Shown here: piece by piece, positions 26,596 to 35,991 of the stretch | How positions within the stretch are numbered: the first letter of the stretch is position 1 | Layout: each line of letters starts with the position of its first letter | NCBI RefSeq assembly: GCF_003226555.1 | Contig: NZ_QKQS01000010.1 | Span: 1-64,000, forward strand | Length of the DNA stretch: 64,000 nucleotides | Source of the DNA: Rhodopseudomonas palustris | Lineage (GTDB): Bacteria; Pseudomonadota; Alphaproteobacteria; Rhizobiales; Xanthobacteraceae | Reading direction: 5' to 3' | Translations under genes and position numbers: made by a program | The notes under the pieces: generated by a model | What the model was told of the DNA's origin: nothing | What the model saw: only the letters and a program-made list of their open reading frames with translations | The model's database searches: none

Positions 26596-28509
26596 CTATG
26601 CGTGATGGCTCCAAACGCTAATCGCCCCATGCGCCGCATTCATCGCACGTCTCTGCCGGCGGCCACGCGCCGCTCCGGCAATGGCGAGCGACCGATGCGA
26701 CGCTCCATCCAAACAAGCCTGGAATTCGGAGATGCTGGGATGCGCGAACAGATCGGTTACTGGAAACCGAAGCCCAGTCGCCGCCTGAATGCGCTCGTGC
26801 GCGGCGATCATCTGGAGCGAGGTCGCGCCAAGATCGAACAGGTTCGCCCTGGCATCGACCGACTTGCCCAGCAATGCGCTCCAGATGTCCGCAACGACCG
26901 ATCCGACACTATCGCCGGAAAAGTCCTCGTCCTCATGACCGACGCCCAGCTGCTCCGCCGCGATCAGGTCGCTCAACAGCTTCGCTCTGTCGATCTTGCC
27001 GTTCTTGTTGAGCGGCAACTCATCCACGATCTTGATCGATGATGGGATCGCCTGGGCGGGAAATTGCGCCTTGAGCCTGCGGATGACGCCGGCTTCGAGA
27101 TCACCGACCACGTCGCCTGACAGCGGCTTCAAGAAAGCGACAATCCGTTTCGCGTCGCCCCGATCCGAGGACAGAACCACAGCCGCGTCGGCGACGGCTT
27201 GATCCTGCCGGAGTGCCTGTTCCACCCCGTCGAGCTCAATACGCACGCCGTTGATCTTCACTTGACGGTCCCGGCGACCACGAAACTCGATCGCACCGTC
27301 GCTCCGACGACGGACGTAATCCCCGGTGAGATAAAGACGAGCCGCAGGATCATCCGACAACGGATCGACCACGAACTTCTCCGCTGTCAGCTCGGGGCGA
27401 TTGAGATAGCCCAGCGCCAGCCCAATCCCGCCCGCGCACAGCTGACCTTCTTCACCGTCCGGAACGGGTTCCAGCGTCTCCGATAAAATGTGGACACTCG
27501 TGCCCGCAATTGGAAAGCCGATCGGGACCGCCCCATCGCCCCAGCCGGTGCGCGGGATCGAATAGCAGCACGTGAACGTCGTATTCTCGGTGGGGCCGTA
27601 CCCGTTGACGATCGTGCATTCCGGCAACAGCGCCATCGCACGTCGAACGTGCGCCGGCGAAAGAACGTCGCCGCCGGCCAGTAGAGTCGTGAGGCCCGAC
27701 AGCGCCTCGGGCCGCTCGTCCACCATCAGATGGAAAAGACCGGCTGTGAGCCAGGCCGTGTTGACGGAGAAACCTCCGAGCGTCTCGGCGATCCGATCGA
27801 CCGACAGCACCGCATCTTCGACAATGACGATCTGCCCGCCGTTCAGCAACGGCCCCCAAATCTCCAACGTCGAGGCGTCGAACGCCAACGGCGCCGCATG
27901 CAGCATCACGGTCGCAGGCGACAGCGTCATGAAGTCCGTATCGACGACCAGCCTGACGACAGCCCGATGCGGCACCACCACGCCTTTCGGCCGCCCGGTC
28001 GACCCCGATGTGAACATCACATACGCCGGCAAGGATGAAGTCAGGTCGAGAGGCAGCGGATCTACCGGCTCATGCCGACAGGCCTCCAATTCATCACTCA
28101 ATCGGCGCTGCTCTACTCCTTCAATCGGAACCGATTGATGCTCTGTCAGCGCAAGCACGGGCTGCGCATCCTGGATGGCGCTACTGATTGCTTCCAGTCC
28201 TAGCCCGACATCGACGGGCATATAGACCCCACCCGCCTTCAAGACAGCAGTCATGGCGATCAACGTATCAATCGAGCGCCCCGAGAGCAGGACAACAATT
28301 GCGCCGACCTTCACACCTCGTTTGACGAGCAACCGCGCCAATTGGTTCGACCGGCAATCAAACTCCGCGAAACTGATCTGTCCACGCTTAGAAGCGACCG
28401 CAATCGTCTCCGGAGACTGTCTGGCAATCCGCGCCAGGATCTCCGGAATAGTGCATTGCGCGACAGGACCACTATCAGCCTCTTTCTGGATAATCACGGT
28501 ACTCGCCAT
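26596..28509 (-). CDS. NRPS loading module: adenylation and carrier domains
   Basis: The start is placed at the ATG at 28509 (637 residues), which has GGGAGAGA upstream; a GTG 27 bases earlier has no such site. Residues about 20-515 are an adenylation domain (AYVMFTSGSTGRPKG, GYGPTENTT, YLTGDYVRR, NKNGKIDR with the catalytic Lys). It is followed by a PCP with DLGATSLQ (Ser564 with this start, Ser573 counted from the upstream GTG). The C-terminal tail is Arg/Ala rich and may be a docking segment. There is no condensation domain, so it is a loading module. Specificity residues read by eye (DALWLGGTFK) are close to codes I remember for valine (DAFWIGGTFK), so a branched aliphatic starter is likely but unproven. 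It is the first gene of the operon and the large synthase follows after 22 bases. Confidence 0.92.
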   Translation of the reverse strand: MASTVIIQKEADSGPVAQCTIPEILARIARQSPETIAVASKRGQISFAEFDCRSNQLARLLVKRGVKVGAIVVLLSGRSIDTLIAMTAVLKAGGVYMPVDVGLGLEAISSAIQDAQPVLALTEHQSVPIEGVEQRRLSDELEACRHEPVDPLPLDLTSSLPAYVMFTSGSTGRPKGVVVPHRAVVRLVVDTDFMTLSPATVMLHAAPLAFDASTLEIWGPLLNGGQIVIVEDAVLSVDRIAETLGGFSVNTAWLTAGLFHLMVDERPEALSGLTTLLAGGDVLSPAHVRRAMALLPECTIVNGYGPTENTTFTCCYSIPRTGWGDGAVPIGFPIAGTSVHILSETLEPVPDGEEGQLCAGGIGLALGYLNRPELTAEKFVVDPLSDDPAARLYLTGDYVRRRSDGAIEFRGRRDRQVKINGVRIELDGVEQALRQDQAVADAAVVLSSDRGDAKRIVAFLKPLSGDVVGDLEAGVIRRLKAQFPAQAIPSSIKIVDELPLNKNGKIDRAKLLSDLIAAEQLGVGHEDEDFSGDSVGSVVADIWSALLGKSVDARANLFDLGATSLQMIAAHERIQAATGLRFPVTDLFAHPSISEFQACLDGASHRSLAIAGAARGRRQRRAMNAAHGAISVWSHHA

Positions 28510-28678
28510 GAACACTCTCTCCCGCGACCGGCTCACCGCAATCTGCCCCCGCAGATTGCATCAGCTTACTCTCGTCTTATCCATATGTGGAAGAGCTAAC
28601 GCACACGGTTCACGCGAGCCTGATCTTTATTGTCCTTATTGGTCTCACCTGCTGCTAACGACGACCGCACCGATCCAC

Positions 28679-28704
28679 GCGTGTTGACACATACGTCAAC
28701 ACGC
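28679..28704. promoter_or_regulatory. Palindromic operator, exact copy 3, with 10-bp arms
   Basis: The core GTTGACACATACGTCAAC (28683-28700) is extended by GCGT and ACGC, so the arms GCGTGTTGAC and GTCAACACGC pair perfectly over ten bases around ACATAC. It lies about 170 bp upstream of the loading-module start at 28509, on the promoter side of the NRPS/PKS operon. Confidence 0.82.
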
Positions 28705-28970
28705 CCCCCTCCCTCGCTCCTGATACACCCTCTGGAGCCCCCTCGGCCGACATCCAGACAGAACATGATCCACGCCAAGAACCCCTTGCAACATGAGCAC
28801 TTCGCTACTTCGCGACATCTCAATAATGAACAAGACCGCGAGCCTCATTTCGGCAAGAGAACAACTCGCACTTGAAACTTTCCACAAAACCCACAATGAT
28901 ACTTCTCGATGCGCCGTCGCTCACTTCGATGCAGTTAAGCGCTAATCGATCAAGAAATTTCTGAAAGTAC

Positions 28971-28992
28971 GTTGAACGTCGAACTGTTCAAC
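28971..28992. promoter_or_regulatory. Inverted repeat upstream of the acyltransferase gene
   Basis: GTTGAAC (28971-28977) and GTTCAAC (28986-28992) are perfect 7-bp arms around an 8-base spacer. The half-site recalls the GTTGAC motif but the spacing is longer. It ends 40 bp before the start codon at 29033, where a repressor or activator site would be expected. Confidence 0.45.
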
Positions 28993-29032
28993 ACCGAATG
29001 CATCTTCGTCAACGATCATTGGTTATCGCACG

Positions 29033-30172
29033 ATGTCATTGCAATCGCTCGGAGATCGCCTTGATGCAAGCGCCGGCCGACCGTCCGGCTTCGATTACAT
29101 GAAGATCTCGCTCGCCATCTCGGTGATCGCGACGCACAGCGTGCTGACGAGCTATGGCCAAGCCGCGGATGCTGCAATGTGGGACACTCCCGCACGGCCA
29201 TTTCTCAGATCGGTTCTTCCGATGTTCTTCGGCGTCAGCGGATTTCTGGTCGCCGCAAGCCTGGACCGCTGCAAGACGCTCATCAAATTTTTCGGACTTC
29301 GGGCGATCAGAATATTTCCTGCACTTGCCGTCGAGGTCGTTCTGTCTGCTTTTCTTATCGGCCCAATGCTCACGACGTTGGCATTGAGAGACTATTTCAC
29401 AGACCAACTGTTCTTTCTCTACCTGCTCAACGCAATTGGCGAGATCCACTATCTGCTTCCAGGAGTATTCCACGACAATCCGAAGCCCGACACTGTAAAC
29501 GCTCAGCTCTGGACTGTCCCCTACGAGCTGTACACCTACGGCGCGATCGGCGTTCTGGCTCTAGCGGGCGTTCAGCGATATCGAATCTTGGGCCCCTTGT
29601 CTGTCATTGTTCTTGTCGTGTTTCACTTTTTCGCCCGTCTGTGGTGGCACGGATGGCAATATGAGCCATTCAACGGAAATGTGCCGGGGCTTGCCCTGAT
29701 GATCTCCGGACTCGTCGGCCTGTCGCTCTATTACTACCGTTACCAGATCCCATGGCGCTGGTCGGTATTTTGGTGCGCCACAGCAGTTGCTCTGCTCGGG
29801 ATGTACTCCCGTTATGGCGGTGAATATTTCGGCGCGTTGGTCGTTCCTTACGTCGCGATTTTCCTCGGCCTAACCACGCCGCGGCGCCTCGCAATCGTTC
29901 GCGATCGCGATTACTCCTACGGGATCTACCTATACGGCTTCGTGATCCAACAGACATTCGCAGCCACTATCCCGGCCGGACGTGTCTGGTGGATCAATAT
30001 TCTGGTGTGCGTGCCGATGGCGGCGATCCTGGCAGCCATGTCCTGGCACTTTGTAGAGCGCCCCGCTCAGCAACTGAAATCTCTGGTCTCGGCTCTCGAA
30101 AGGCACTATCTGCGGATCACTCGCCGAACCACCGTACTCCCCCAGAGCGCTCCCGCAAGGGCGGATGCATGA
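29033..30172 (+). CDS. Acyltransferase family 3 membrane protein
   Basis: This 379-residue integral membrane protein has about ten hydrophobic segments and the family's N-terminal signature: FDYMKISLAISVIATHS, with the conserved His in the first membrane helix, then RAIRIFPAL, matching the R-x10-H/RxxR-type pattern of these enzymes. They move acetyl, succinyl or similar groups from the cytoplasm onto surface sugars. The ATG has a poor ribosome site. It starts a plus-strand group with the glycoside hydrolase and GMC oxidoreductase genes. Acylation of an exopolysaccharide unit is the likely role. Confidence 0.85.
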   Translation: MSLQSLGDRLDASAGRPSGFDYMKISLAISVIATHSVLTSYGQAADAAMWDTPARPFLRSVLPMFFGVSGFLVAASLDRCKTLIKFFGLRAIRIFPALAVEVVLSAFLIGPMLTTLALRDYFTDQLFFLYLLNAIGEIHYLLPGVFHDNPKPDTVNAQLWTVPYELYTYGAIGVLALAGVQRYRILGPLSVIVLVVFHFFARLWWHGWQYEPFNGNVPGLALMISGLVGLSLYYYRYQIPWRWSVFWCATAVALLGMYSRYGGEYFGALVVPYVAIFLGLTTPRRLAIVRDRDYSYGIYLYGFVIQQTFAATIPAGRVWWINILVCVPMAAILAAMSWHFVERPAQQLKSLVSALERHYLRITRRTTVLPQSAPARADA

Positions 30173-30261
30173 GAAGATGAACGCCCTGCCACAATTGCGG
30201 CTCCTGCTCGGACGCGCCCGAGCCAATGCGTTGACAATGTGATGGGGTGAGGCAAGCCAGA

Positions 30262-32079
30262 ATGGCGATCGACGGCACTCGTCTTGAGCGTCCATCATCC
30301 ATTCTTGGGCAGCTCCGCACTCGGAAGCGCCGGTTGACGCTCGCCGCCGTGACGCTCAGCGTGATGGCAGGGACCGCGGTATTTGATCAACGCAGCAGCT
30401 TCGCTTCGGGTGCGACCAGAGACCACTCAGAGCAGACGATCAGCCCTTGGGGCGTCGCCACCGGCGCCGAATGGCTCGATGATCACCGGCGCTTCAATCC
30501 GATCCTGGCAGGGGCCGGCGTGAAATGGCTGCGGGCCTTTCAGGAATGGCAGACAGTTCAGCCAAACCGAGGCACATGGAACTGGGCCCCGTCGGATCGA
30601 CTGATCGGCGATGCGGCAGCCAACCGCATCAGCCTTCTGTATCCTCTCGCCTATTTGCCCCCCTGGGCTTCCGCCGACGGCAGCACGCGCGCCTTTCCGA
30701 TCAAGGACATCCAATACTGGAGAGACTATGTCGGCGCTATCGTTGAGCGCTATCATGGAACGGTGAAGAACTGGGAGATCTGGAACGAGTTCAACGGCAG
30801 TTTCGCCATCAACGGAAACCCGTCCATCTACGCGGAGCTGGTCAGGGAAGCGTCGATTGCTGCAAAGCGGATCGATCCCTCGGCAAGGATCGGGCTCAGC
30901 GTGGCAAACTTCGACGTCGGCTTTCTGCAGCGCGCGATCGAAGCGGGCGCGGCCGGTCATTTCGACTTTATCTGCGTCCACCCCTACGAGAAGCTGGACC
31001 TGATCGAAGCCGGAGGAGAGACTGAGTTCATGGCGATGGCATCGACGCTGCGTCGGATGCTCGCCTCCCACAAGCTCGACGATACGCTCCCGCTCTGGAT
31101 ATCGGAAGTCGGTGCAGTCGCGACGACCGAGCCACAGTCCGAAGCAACCCAGTCGCGATTGCTGACAAAAGCCTACATCCTGGGGCTCGCGTCCGGTTTC
31201 GAAAAGATCTTCTGGTTCGAAGCGCGGGGGCCTGCCTATCACGATCAGGCAGACCACGGATTGCTCCGAACGGACTATTCACCGCGCCCCTCGTTTGTCG
31301 CACTTGCGACGTTGATCCGTCTACTGGGCGATCGCCCGACATATATTGGATCGGTAAGAGCGGGCGCTGACGGTCTCGGCTTTGTCTTCGAGGGCCGACA
31401 AGGTTTCGTAATGGCCGCTTGGAACAGCTCGGAAAAGGCCGCGGAAATGACCTTCGAGGCGCCGGTCCTGGTCACGCGTACCGACGGCTCGGAGGCCCCC
31501 CTGAATGCACGCCGGCCCGTCAGCCTGTCATCCGCCCCGGTGTTCCTTTCGAGGCTCCCCGACGCGATCGTGGAGCAGGCGAAGAGAAGCCATAACCTGC
31601 CGATCCAGCAAGATAGCGATTATTCGGGCGCCAATGCCGTCACGCTCTCTCTTCGCGAGACCAATCGCGGCAGCGGCGTGAAGCAGATCAATCCGCAGAC
31701 CACCAAAGTGTTCGAGGACGAGGGGGCTGCGTCAAGGCGGCTCGATTTTTCGGTCGCGAACAACGAAGGTCACTACGCCTATTTCTCTGTGTCTCCGCAG
31801 TTCGTTCCGTGGGGTACCCGTCGATTGCAGATCACAATAGCGGTGAAGCGGCTCCCCGGAAGTCCGACGGCGGGATTCAGTTTGGACTATGAGTCCCAGA
31901 GAGGCTACGTCAGCGCTCCGTATCGCGAGATACCGAGCGCGTCAGACTGGCAGCAATTGACGTGGACGATCGACGACGCGAACTTCGTCGGTCAGTGGGG
32001 CTGGCACTTTCGGATCAATGCAATTGCTTCGCCTAGCGAATTTCTGATCAGGGACGTTCGTGTGGCAAGGCTGCCATGA
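30262..32079 (+). CDS. Secreted glycoside hydrolase (clan A, GH39/GH5-like)
   Basis: The start at ATG 30262 follows GGGGTGAGG; a GTG at 30247 is less likely. The 605-residue protein has a basic N-terminus and a signal or anchor segment (LTLAAVTLSVMAGTAVF), then a TIM-barrel catalytic domain. WEIWNEFNG supplies the acid/base Glu (about 176) and LWISEVGAV the nucleophile Glu (about 282); KWLRAFQEWQTVQPNRG is typical of beta-xylosidase-like barrels. The last 200 residues form a beta-rich, carbohydrate-binding-like domain. In an exopolysaccharide locus such enzymes usually trim the polymer or release it. The substrate is unknown. Confidence 0.83.
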   Translation: MAIDGTRLERPSSILGQLRTRKRRLTLAAVTLSVMAGTAVFDQRSSFASGATRDHSEQTISPWGVATGAEWLDDHRRFNPILAGAGVKWLRAFQEWQTVQPNRGTWNWAPSDRLIGDAAANRISLLYPLAYLPPWASADGSTRAFPIKDIQYWRDYVGAIVERYHGTVKNWEIWNEFNGSFAINGNPSIYAELVREASIAAKRIDPSARIGLSVANFDVGFLQRAIEAGAAGHFDFICVHPYEKLDLIEAGGETEFMAMASTLRRMLASHKLDDTLPLWISEVGAVATTEPQSEATQSRLLTKAYILGLASGFEKIFWFEARGPAYHDQADHGLLRTDYSPRPSFVALATLIRLLGDRPTYIGSVRAGADGLGFVFEGRQGFVMAAWNSSEKAAEMTFEAPVLVTRTDGSEAPLNARRPVSLSSAPVFLSRLPDAIVEQAKRSHNLPIQQDSDYSGANAVTLSLRETNRGSGVKQINPQTTKVFEDEGAASRRLDFSVANNEGHYAYFSVSPQFVPWGTRRLQITIAVKRLPGSPTAGFSLDYESQRGYVSAPYREIPSASDWQQLTWTIDDANFVGQWGWHFRINAIASPSEFLIRDVRVARLP

Positions 32080-32314
32080 CACCGGATGCAGATCGGACCA
32101 TCATCGATGTACCGGTCGCGATAGGGCTGAACAGGAGCTGCTCGTATCTGGTCAAACACGGCTCAATGTGTCCGGTCACTCTGCATCGCCGCGGCGATTG
32201 CCGAGCGTCCCCTCTCCGTCCGCAAGGCATCTTGCCTGAACGGATGAGTGTCTATGCGAACAACCCGGCATGAAAGAGATTTCCGGCATCAGACCGGACT
32301 GATAGGCTGGACAA
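32080..32314. other. Gap between glycoside hydrolase and GMC oxidoreductase
   Basis: About 235 bases; a 65-codon frame begins in an ATGA overlap with the hydrolase stop but looks unlike a protein (see rejected items). Nothing else is evident. Confidence 0.35.
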
Positions 32315-34063
32315 ATGCATGTCGAGAACCTTGCTCACTTCAGCGCCGAAACTCATTTTGAGGCCGACCTCGTCATTGTCGGAGGTGGCCCGGCGGGCCT
32401 CTCGGTGGCACGCGAGTTGCGACGTGCTCCGCTACGCATCCTGATCGTCGAGAGCGGATTGCTTGAAGAGGCACCCGAAGCAACCGAGCTTTCGACGCTG
32501 GAGAGCATCGGCGAGCCGAGCGCCCCACAGCAGATCGAGAAGAGGATAGCGTTTCACGGAGCCAATAGCCGGTCCTGGGCCCAGGACCGGCAGCCTTACG
32601 GCGTCCGTTGTCGAGCGCTCGGCGGCTCGACGCATGCTTGGGCTGGCAAATCAGCTGCCTTCGATGGCATCGATTTTGAGGAACGAGCGTGGGTCCCGCA
32701 GTCCGGCTGGCCGATCGAGCGATCCTGCCTCGATCCGTTTCTGGAACGAGCGGCCGACATCCTGAACCTCGGACCGAACCGTTACGACGACACCCTTTGG
32801 ACGCTTCTCGGCATCTCACCTCCTGAACCCCAGCTCACCGCGCAGGGACTTCGCTCGTTCTTTTGGCAGTTCTCGCGATCCCGGATCGATCCGCTCGATA
32901 TCATGCGGTTCGGGGCGGACTTTTTAAGGTTGGACGGCGACAACGTTCGGATTCTGCTCAACGCTACAGCGACACGCATCGATCTGACCCAGGAGGGAGA
33001 TGCGTTTCGCGGCGTGGAGATTGCGACAACCGACGGACAGCGTCACACGGTGCACGCAAGGGCTGCAGTGATTGCCGGTGGCGGCATCGAAAACGCCCGC
33101 CTTCTGCTCGCATCCAACATGGTTCATGCCAACGGCGTTGGAAATCAGTACGATCTGGTGGGCCGTTTTCTAATGGACCACGCTGGGGCACGAATAGCCA
33201 GGTTCGGCGGACCGAACGCAAACCGGATTATGCGGCGGTTTGGGTTCTACGGCCTACGCAATCGCCGCGGTACCTCCATGTACATGCATGGCCTCGCGAT
33301 CACCCCCGAGATTCAGGAGCGCGAGCATCTCTTGAATTCGGCGATCTATTTCATGCCGGAGCACGCGGCGGACGACCCTTGGGACGCCGTCAAGCGGCTC
33401 CTTACCGGGAAGAGCAAACGACAGGTCAAGGATATCATGCGGGCCGTCGCTGGTGCCGGACTCCTCGGCAAGGGCGCCGCCATGAAGCTGATATCCAGCG
33501 ACCGACTGCCCCTCGCGGTCAAGGATTTCGTCGTTCAGGCCGCCATTAGGTACATGCCGAATGTGGCCGCGGACGACTTTCTCAGTCGCGGCGTTCCCCA
33601 CAAGGTGACCGACGTCTGGATCGACGCGATATCTGAACAAAGGCCTGATCCGGACAGCCGCATCACGTTGTCAGAGACGACGGACAGGCTGGGCCTCCCG
33701 CTTCCACGGGTCAATTGGAGGATCAACGCAGACGAGCGCCGGACGATCATGCGGCTCGGGCACATCGTAGAGTCGGCTTTCGCCCAAGCTCAGCTCCCGA
33801 AGCCAATTCTGGAACCGTGGGTGGTAGAGGGCACGTACAACGACGCGGTGATCATCGACATGGCTCACAGCATGGGCACGACCCGGATGTCTGCCTCAGC
33901 GCGATCAGGGGTTGTCGATGAACATTGCCAAGTGCATGGCGTACGTAACCTTTATGTCGCCGGAAGCTCGGTCTTTCCGACGAGTGGCCACGCCAATCCA
34001 ACTCTGATGATCGTGGCCTTTGCGGTTCGTCTTGCCGATCGGATACGACAGACCATGCTATAA
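32315..34063 (+). CDS. GMC-family FAD-dependent oxidoreductase
   Basis: The 582-residue protein starts with a Rossmann fold for FAD (VIVGGGPAGLSVARE, residues 20-34) and ends with the GMC C-terminal block: HSMGTTRMSA, then GVRNLYVAGSSVFPTSGHANPT, where His and Asn positions form the active site. GMC enzymes oxidise alcohols or sugars. There is no signal peptide, so it acts in the cytoplasm, perhaps on a sugar nucleotide or lipid-linked sugar. Its last 6 bases overlap the end of the convergent polymerase gene. The substrate is not predictable from sequence. Confidence 0.9.
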   Translation: MHVENLAHFSAETHFEADLVIVGGGPAGLSVARELRRAPLRILIVESGLLEEAPEATELSTLESIGEPSAPQQIEKRIAFHGANSRSWAQDRQPYGVRCRALGGSTHAWAGKSAAFDGIDFEERAWVPQSGWPIERSCLDPFLERAADILNLGPNRYDDTLWTLLGISPPEPQLTAQGLRSFFWQFSRSRIDPLDIMRFGADFLRLDGDNVRILLNATATRIDLTQEGDAFRGVEIATTDGQRHTVHARAAVIAGGGIENARLLLASNMVHANGVGNQYDLVGRFLMDHAGARIARFGGPNANRIMRRFGFYGLRNRRGTSMYMHGLAITPEIQEREHLLNSAIYFMPEHAADDPWDAVKRLLTGKSKRQVKDIMRAVAGAGLLGKGAAMKLISSDRLPLAVKDFVVQAAIRYMPNVAADDFLSRGVPHKVTDVWIDAISEQRPDPDSRITLSETTDRLGLPLPRVNWRINADERRTIMRLGHIVESAFAQAQLPKPILEPWVVEGTYNDAVIIDMAHSMGTTRMSASARSGVVDEHCQVHGVRNLYVAGSSVFPTSGHANPTLMIVAFAVRLADRIRQTML

Positions 34064-35500
34064 TCCGCGTCCATCGGAACGGCGCGCGGCCGCAAGAACA
34101 CCGAGGGCCGGCTCGAGCGCCAAGCTCGCATTCGACCTGACGACCGATCGCGCATCGCGCTTGGCGCAAGCCAGAGCCGCGAAAATGAAGAACGGCAACC
34201 CAAGGTCGGTCAGAGCACCAGCCAGCACCTGCGTCACAAGCATCGCCGCACAGGTGACCTTGGCTGCCTTTCTATATCCATCGTCCTTCGCATCCACGCC
34301 GTTTTCGTCTCGCTCCAGAAAGACCGAGAGTAAAAACCCGACGAACAGGACGCTTCCGACAATCCCCAGGCTGGCAAGCACCGCGATCGGGAAACTCGAT
34401 GCACGCATACTGCCATTCCCAACGCCAAATCCGAACGTATCAAAGAAATTCTGAAGCCCTTGTCTGTTCCAAAGGGATCTCTCGATGCCCGAAGAACTCG
34501 ACAGTTTGTTCAGAACCAGCTCGTTCAGAATCTCCGCCACATAGCTCGACGCACGTTCGTCGGCGAGAATTCCCAGAACAATGAAAGCAACGACAAACGG
34601 CGCGCCAGCCAATAGAACCATCGATTCAATTCGCAAGGCGCCAGAGATCGACGCCGAGACGATCTGGAAATAAAAGATGCCCAACACCACGGCGAGCCCG
34701 ACATAGGCCGTCGACGATTTCGAAAGAAGCGCCGCGCCGAGGGACAGAACAGCGAGCACGAGCGACAATCGTCGGTAGACTCCGCAGAGCCATAGCTGAA
34801 ATGTGAATGCGAAGAACGCGATCGTCATCGACCCAAATGCGGACGCTTCGGTAAACGATCCGACTACCCGCTTCGAACCGGCAAGCTCCACCTCCGTCAG
34901 AAGACCATAGGATGCATTCCGGATGAACGACAGAATCTCGGTGGTATTCGAGTAATAGGTGACGAGATCGACGACCGCGAAGGCCAGATTGGCGGTGACG
35001 CACAATATCGCGGCACTCCCCAACTGACTTCTTCCCTCATAGGACGCCGCGTACGCCCAGATCAGAACAAAGCAGACCAGATCTCCGACAAGATACACGG
35101 ATTGCGTGAAGTTCGAGGTCGCCGGCTGTAGAACCACCATGTAGCCAGTCGTTCGCACGGGATAGACGAACGTGTCCCCGGCAAACAGCCTGGGCATGAA
35201 ATAGGCAGAGACCAGGCAGTCCACGACGATCAAGGCGAGCCAGAATCCGGGCGTTCCTATCGCCAGAGCATCGGACACTCTTCCCCGGCATCCCGGCTCA
35301 GCCAGAATCCGGATCGTCAGAAACCCCAACAACAAATGTGATGGGGTTACGTTGGTGCCGCCCAGGCTTGGCAGCGTGAAGGCCGCGGCCGCTCCAAGCA
35401 AGATCGAGCATACGAACGCATGAATGATGAACGACACGGGCCGGAAGAGGCAGATCACGCCGAGAGCAAGCGTGATCAGTCCGATGACTTCGATCGTCAT
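34058..35500 (-). CDS. Wzy-like polysaccharide polymerase / O-antigen ligase-like protein
   Basis: This 480-residue protein is hydrophobic almost throughout, with about 11-12 membrane segments and one larger loop near residues 90-160. A segment GIERSLWNRQGLQNFFDTFGFGVGNGS near residue 340, interrupted by polar residues, is the usual 'GxGxG' loop of the O-antigen ligase/polymerase superfamily. It is the first of two such proteins in the locus; the other is at 52396-53847. One should polymerise repeat units, the other may ligate or modify. Which is which cannot be told from sequence. Confidence 0.75.
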   Translation of the reverse strand: MTIEVIGLITLALGVICLFRPVSFIIHAFVCSILLGAAAAFTLPSLGGTNVTPSHLLLGFLTIRILAEPGCRGRVSDALAIGTPGFWLALIVVDCLVSAYFMPRLFAGDTFVYPVRTTGYMVVLQPATSNFTQSVYLVGDLVCFVLIWAYAASYEGRSQLGSAAILCVTANLAFAVVDLVTYYSNTTEILSFIRNASYGLLTEVELAGSKRVVGSFTEASAFGSMTIAFFAFTFQLWLCGVYRRLSLVLAVLSLGAALLSKSSTAYVGLAVVLGIFYFQIVSASISGALRIESMVLLAGAPFVVAFIVLGILADERASSYVAEILNELVLNKLSSSSGIERSLWNRQGLQNFFDTFGFGVGNGSMRASSFPIAVLASLGIVGSVLFVGFLLSVFLERDENGVDAKDDGYRKAAKVTCAAMLVTQVLAGALTDLGLPFFIFAALACAKRDARSVVRSNASLALEPALGVLAAARRSDGRGL

Positions 35501-35991
35501 GGTGGTGCCCGGCGCCCTTCTGTCACTGTCGGCGGCCGGAGCTCGTTCACGCCTCAGGCCGCACCAAAGTTTCTCGCTTTGCTCAAATCTGTCAACGCCT
35601 CACTCTAAGCGGCAATATCCGTCAGGCCACTGAGCGGCGCGTCCCTCCCCTCTGATCGGATCGCCCCGACCGTCCAAACGCGGCATTCGACCACGTACGC
35701 AAATGGCGCTGTCCCAGCTACGCTAACAAGACAGGCTGCAGGTCGCTCCGACCAGGAGCCTTGTCGGGCGCCAAAATGGACGCACGCCTACCAATTCAAG
35801 CCCCCCACGCCAGACCGCTGATCGACACCGCTACGCCTGAGTCATTAAGAATGCTCATGAATTTACCATTGTCCCAAACAAACAAGCACCGGCGATCTCA
35901 ATCCCCCTACAGTTGTCTTGACACTATCAGGCGTCGTCGGCAGATCGATAGTTGGCCCAGGACGCAAGAGGCGCTCTGGAGATCGCATTAG
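35501..35991. other. Divergent intergenic region
   Basis: About 490 bases between the polymerase gene and the glycosyltransferase gene, which point away from each other. No gene is supported. A GTCAAC half-site at 35591-35596 has only a poor partner on its left and is not counted as an operator. Confidence 0.4.

Larger units (their letters stand above)
28537..29032. other. Divergent promoter region between NRPS operon and acyltransferase
   Basis: About 500 bases with no supported gene. It holds the strongest palindromic operator (28679-28704) and a second inverted repeat at 28971-28992. The stretch is AT-richer than the genes on either side. Confidence 0.5.

Noticed and set aside
32076-32273. 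65-codon frame starting in an ATGA overlap with the glycoside hydrolase stop
   Set aside because: The overlap is suggestive, but the translation has an uneven, non-protein-like composition and no known relatives came to mind.
35579-35596. GTCAAC half-site upstream of the polymerase gene
   Set aside because: The left half is TTTGCT with seven-base spacing; too weak to count.
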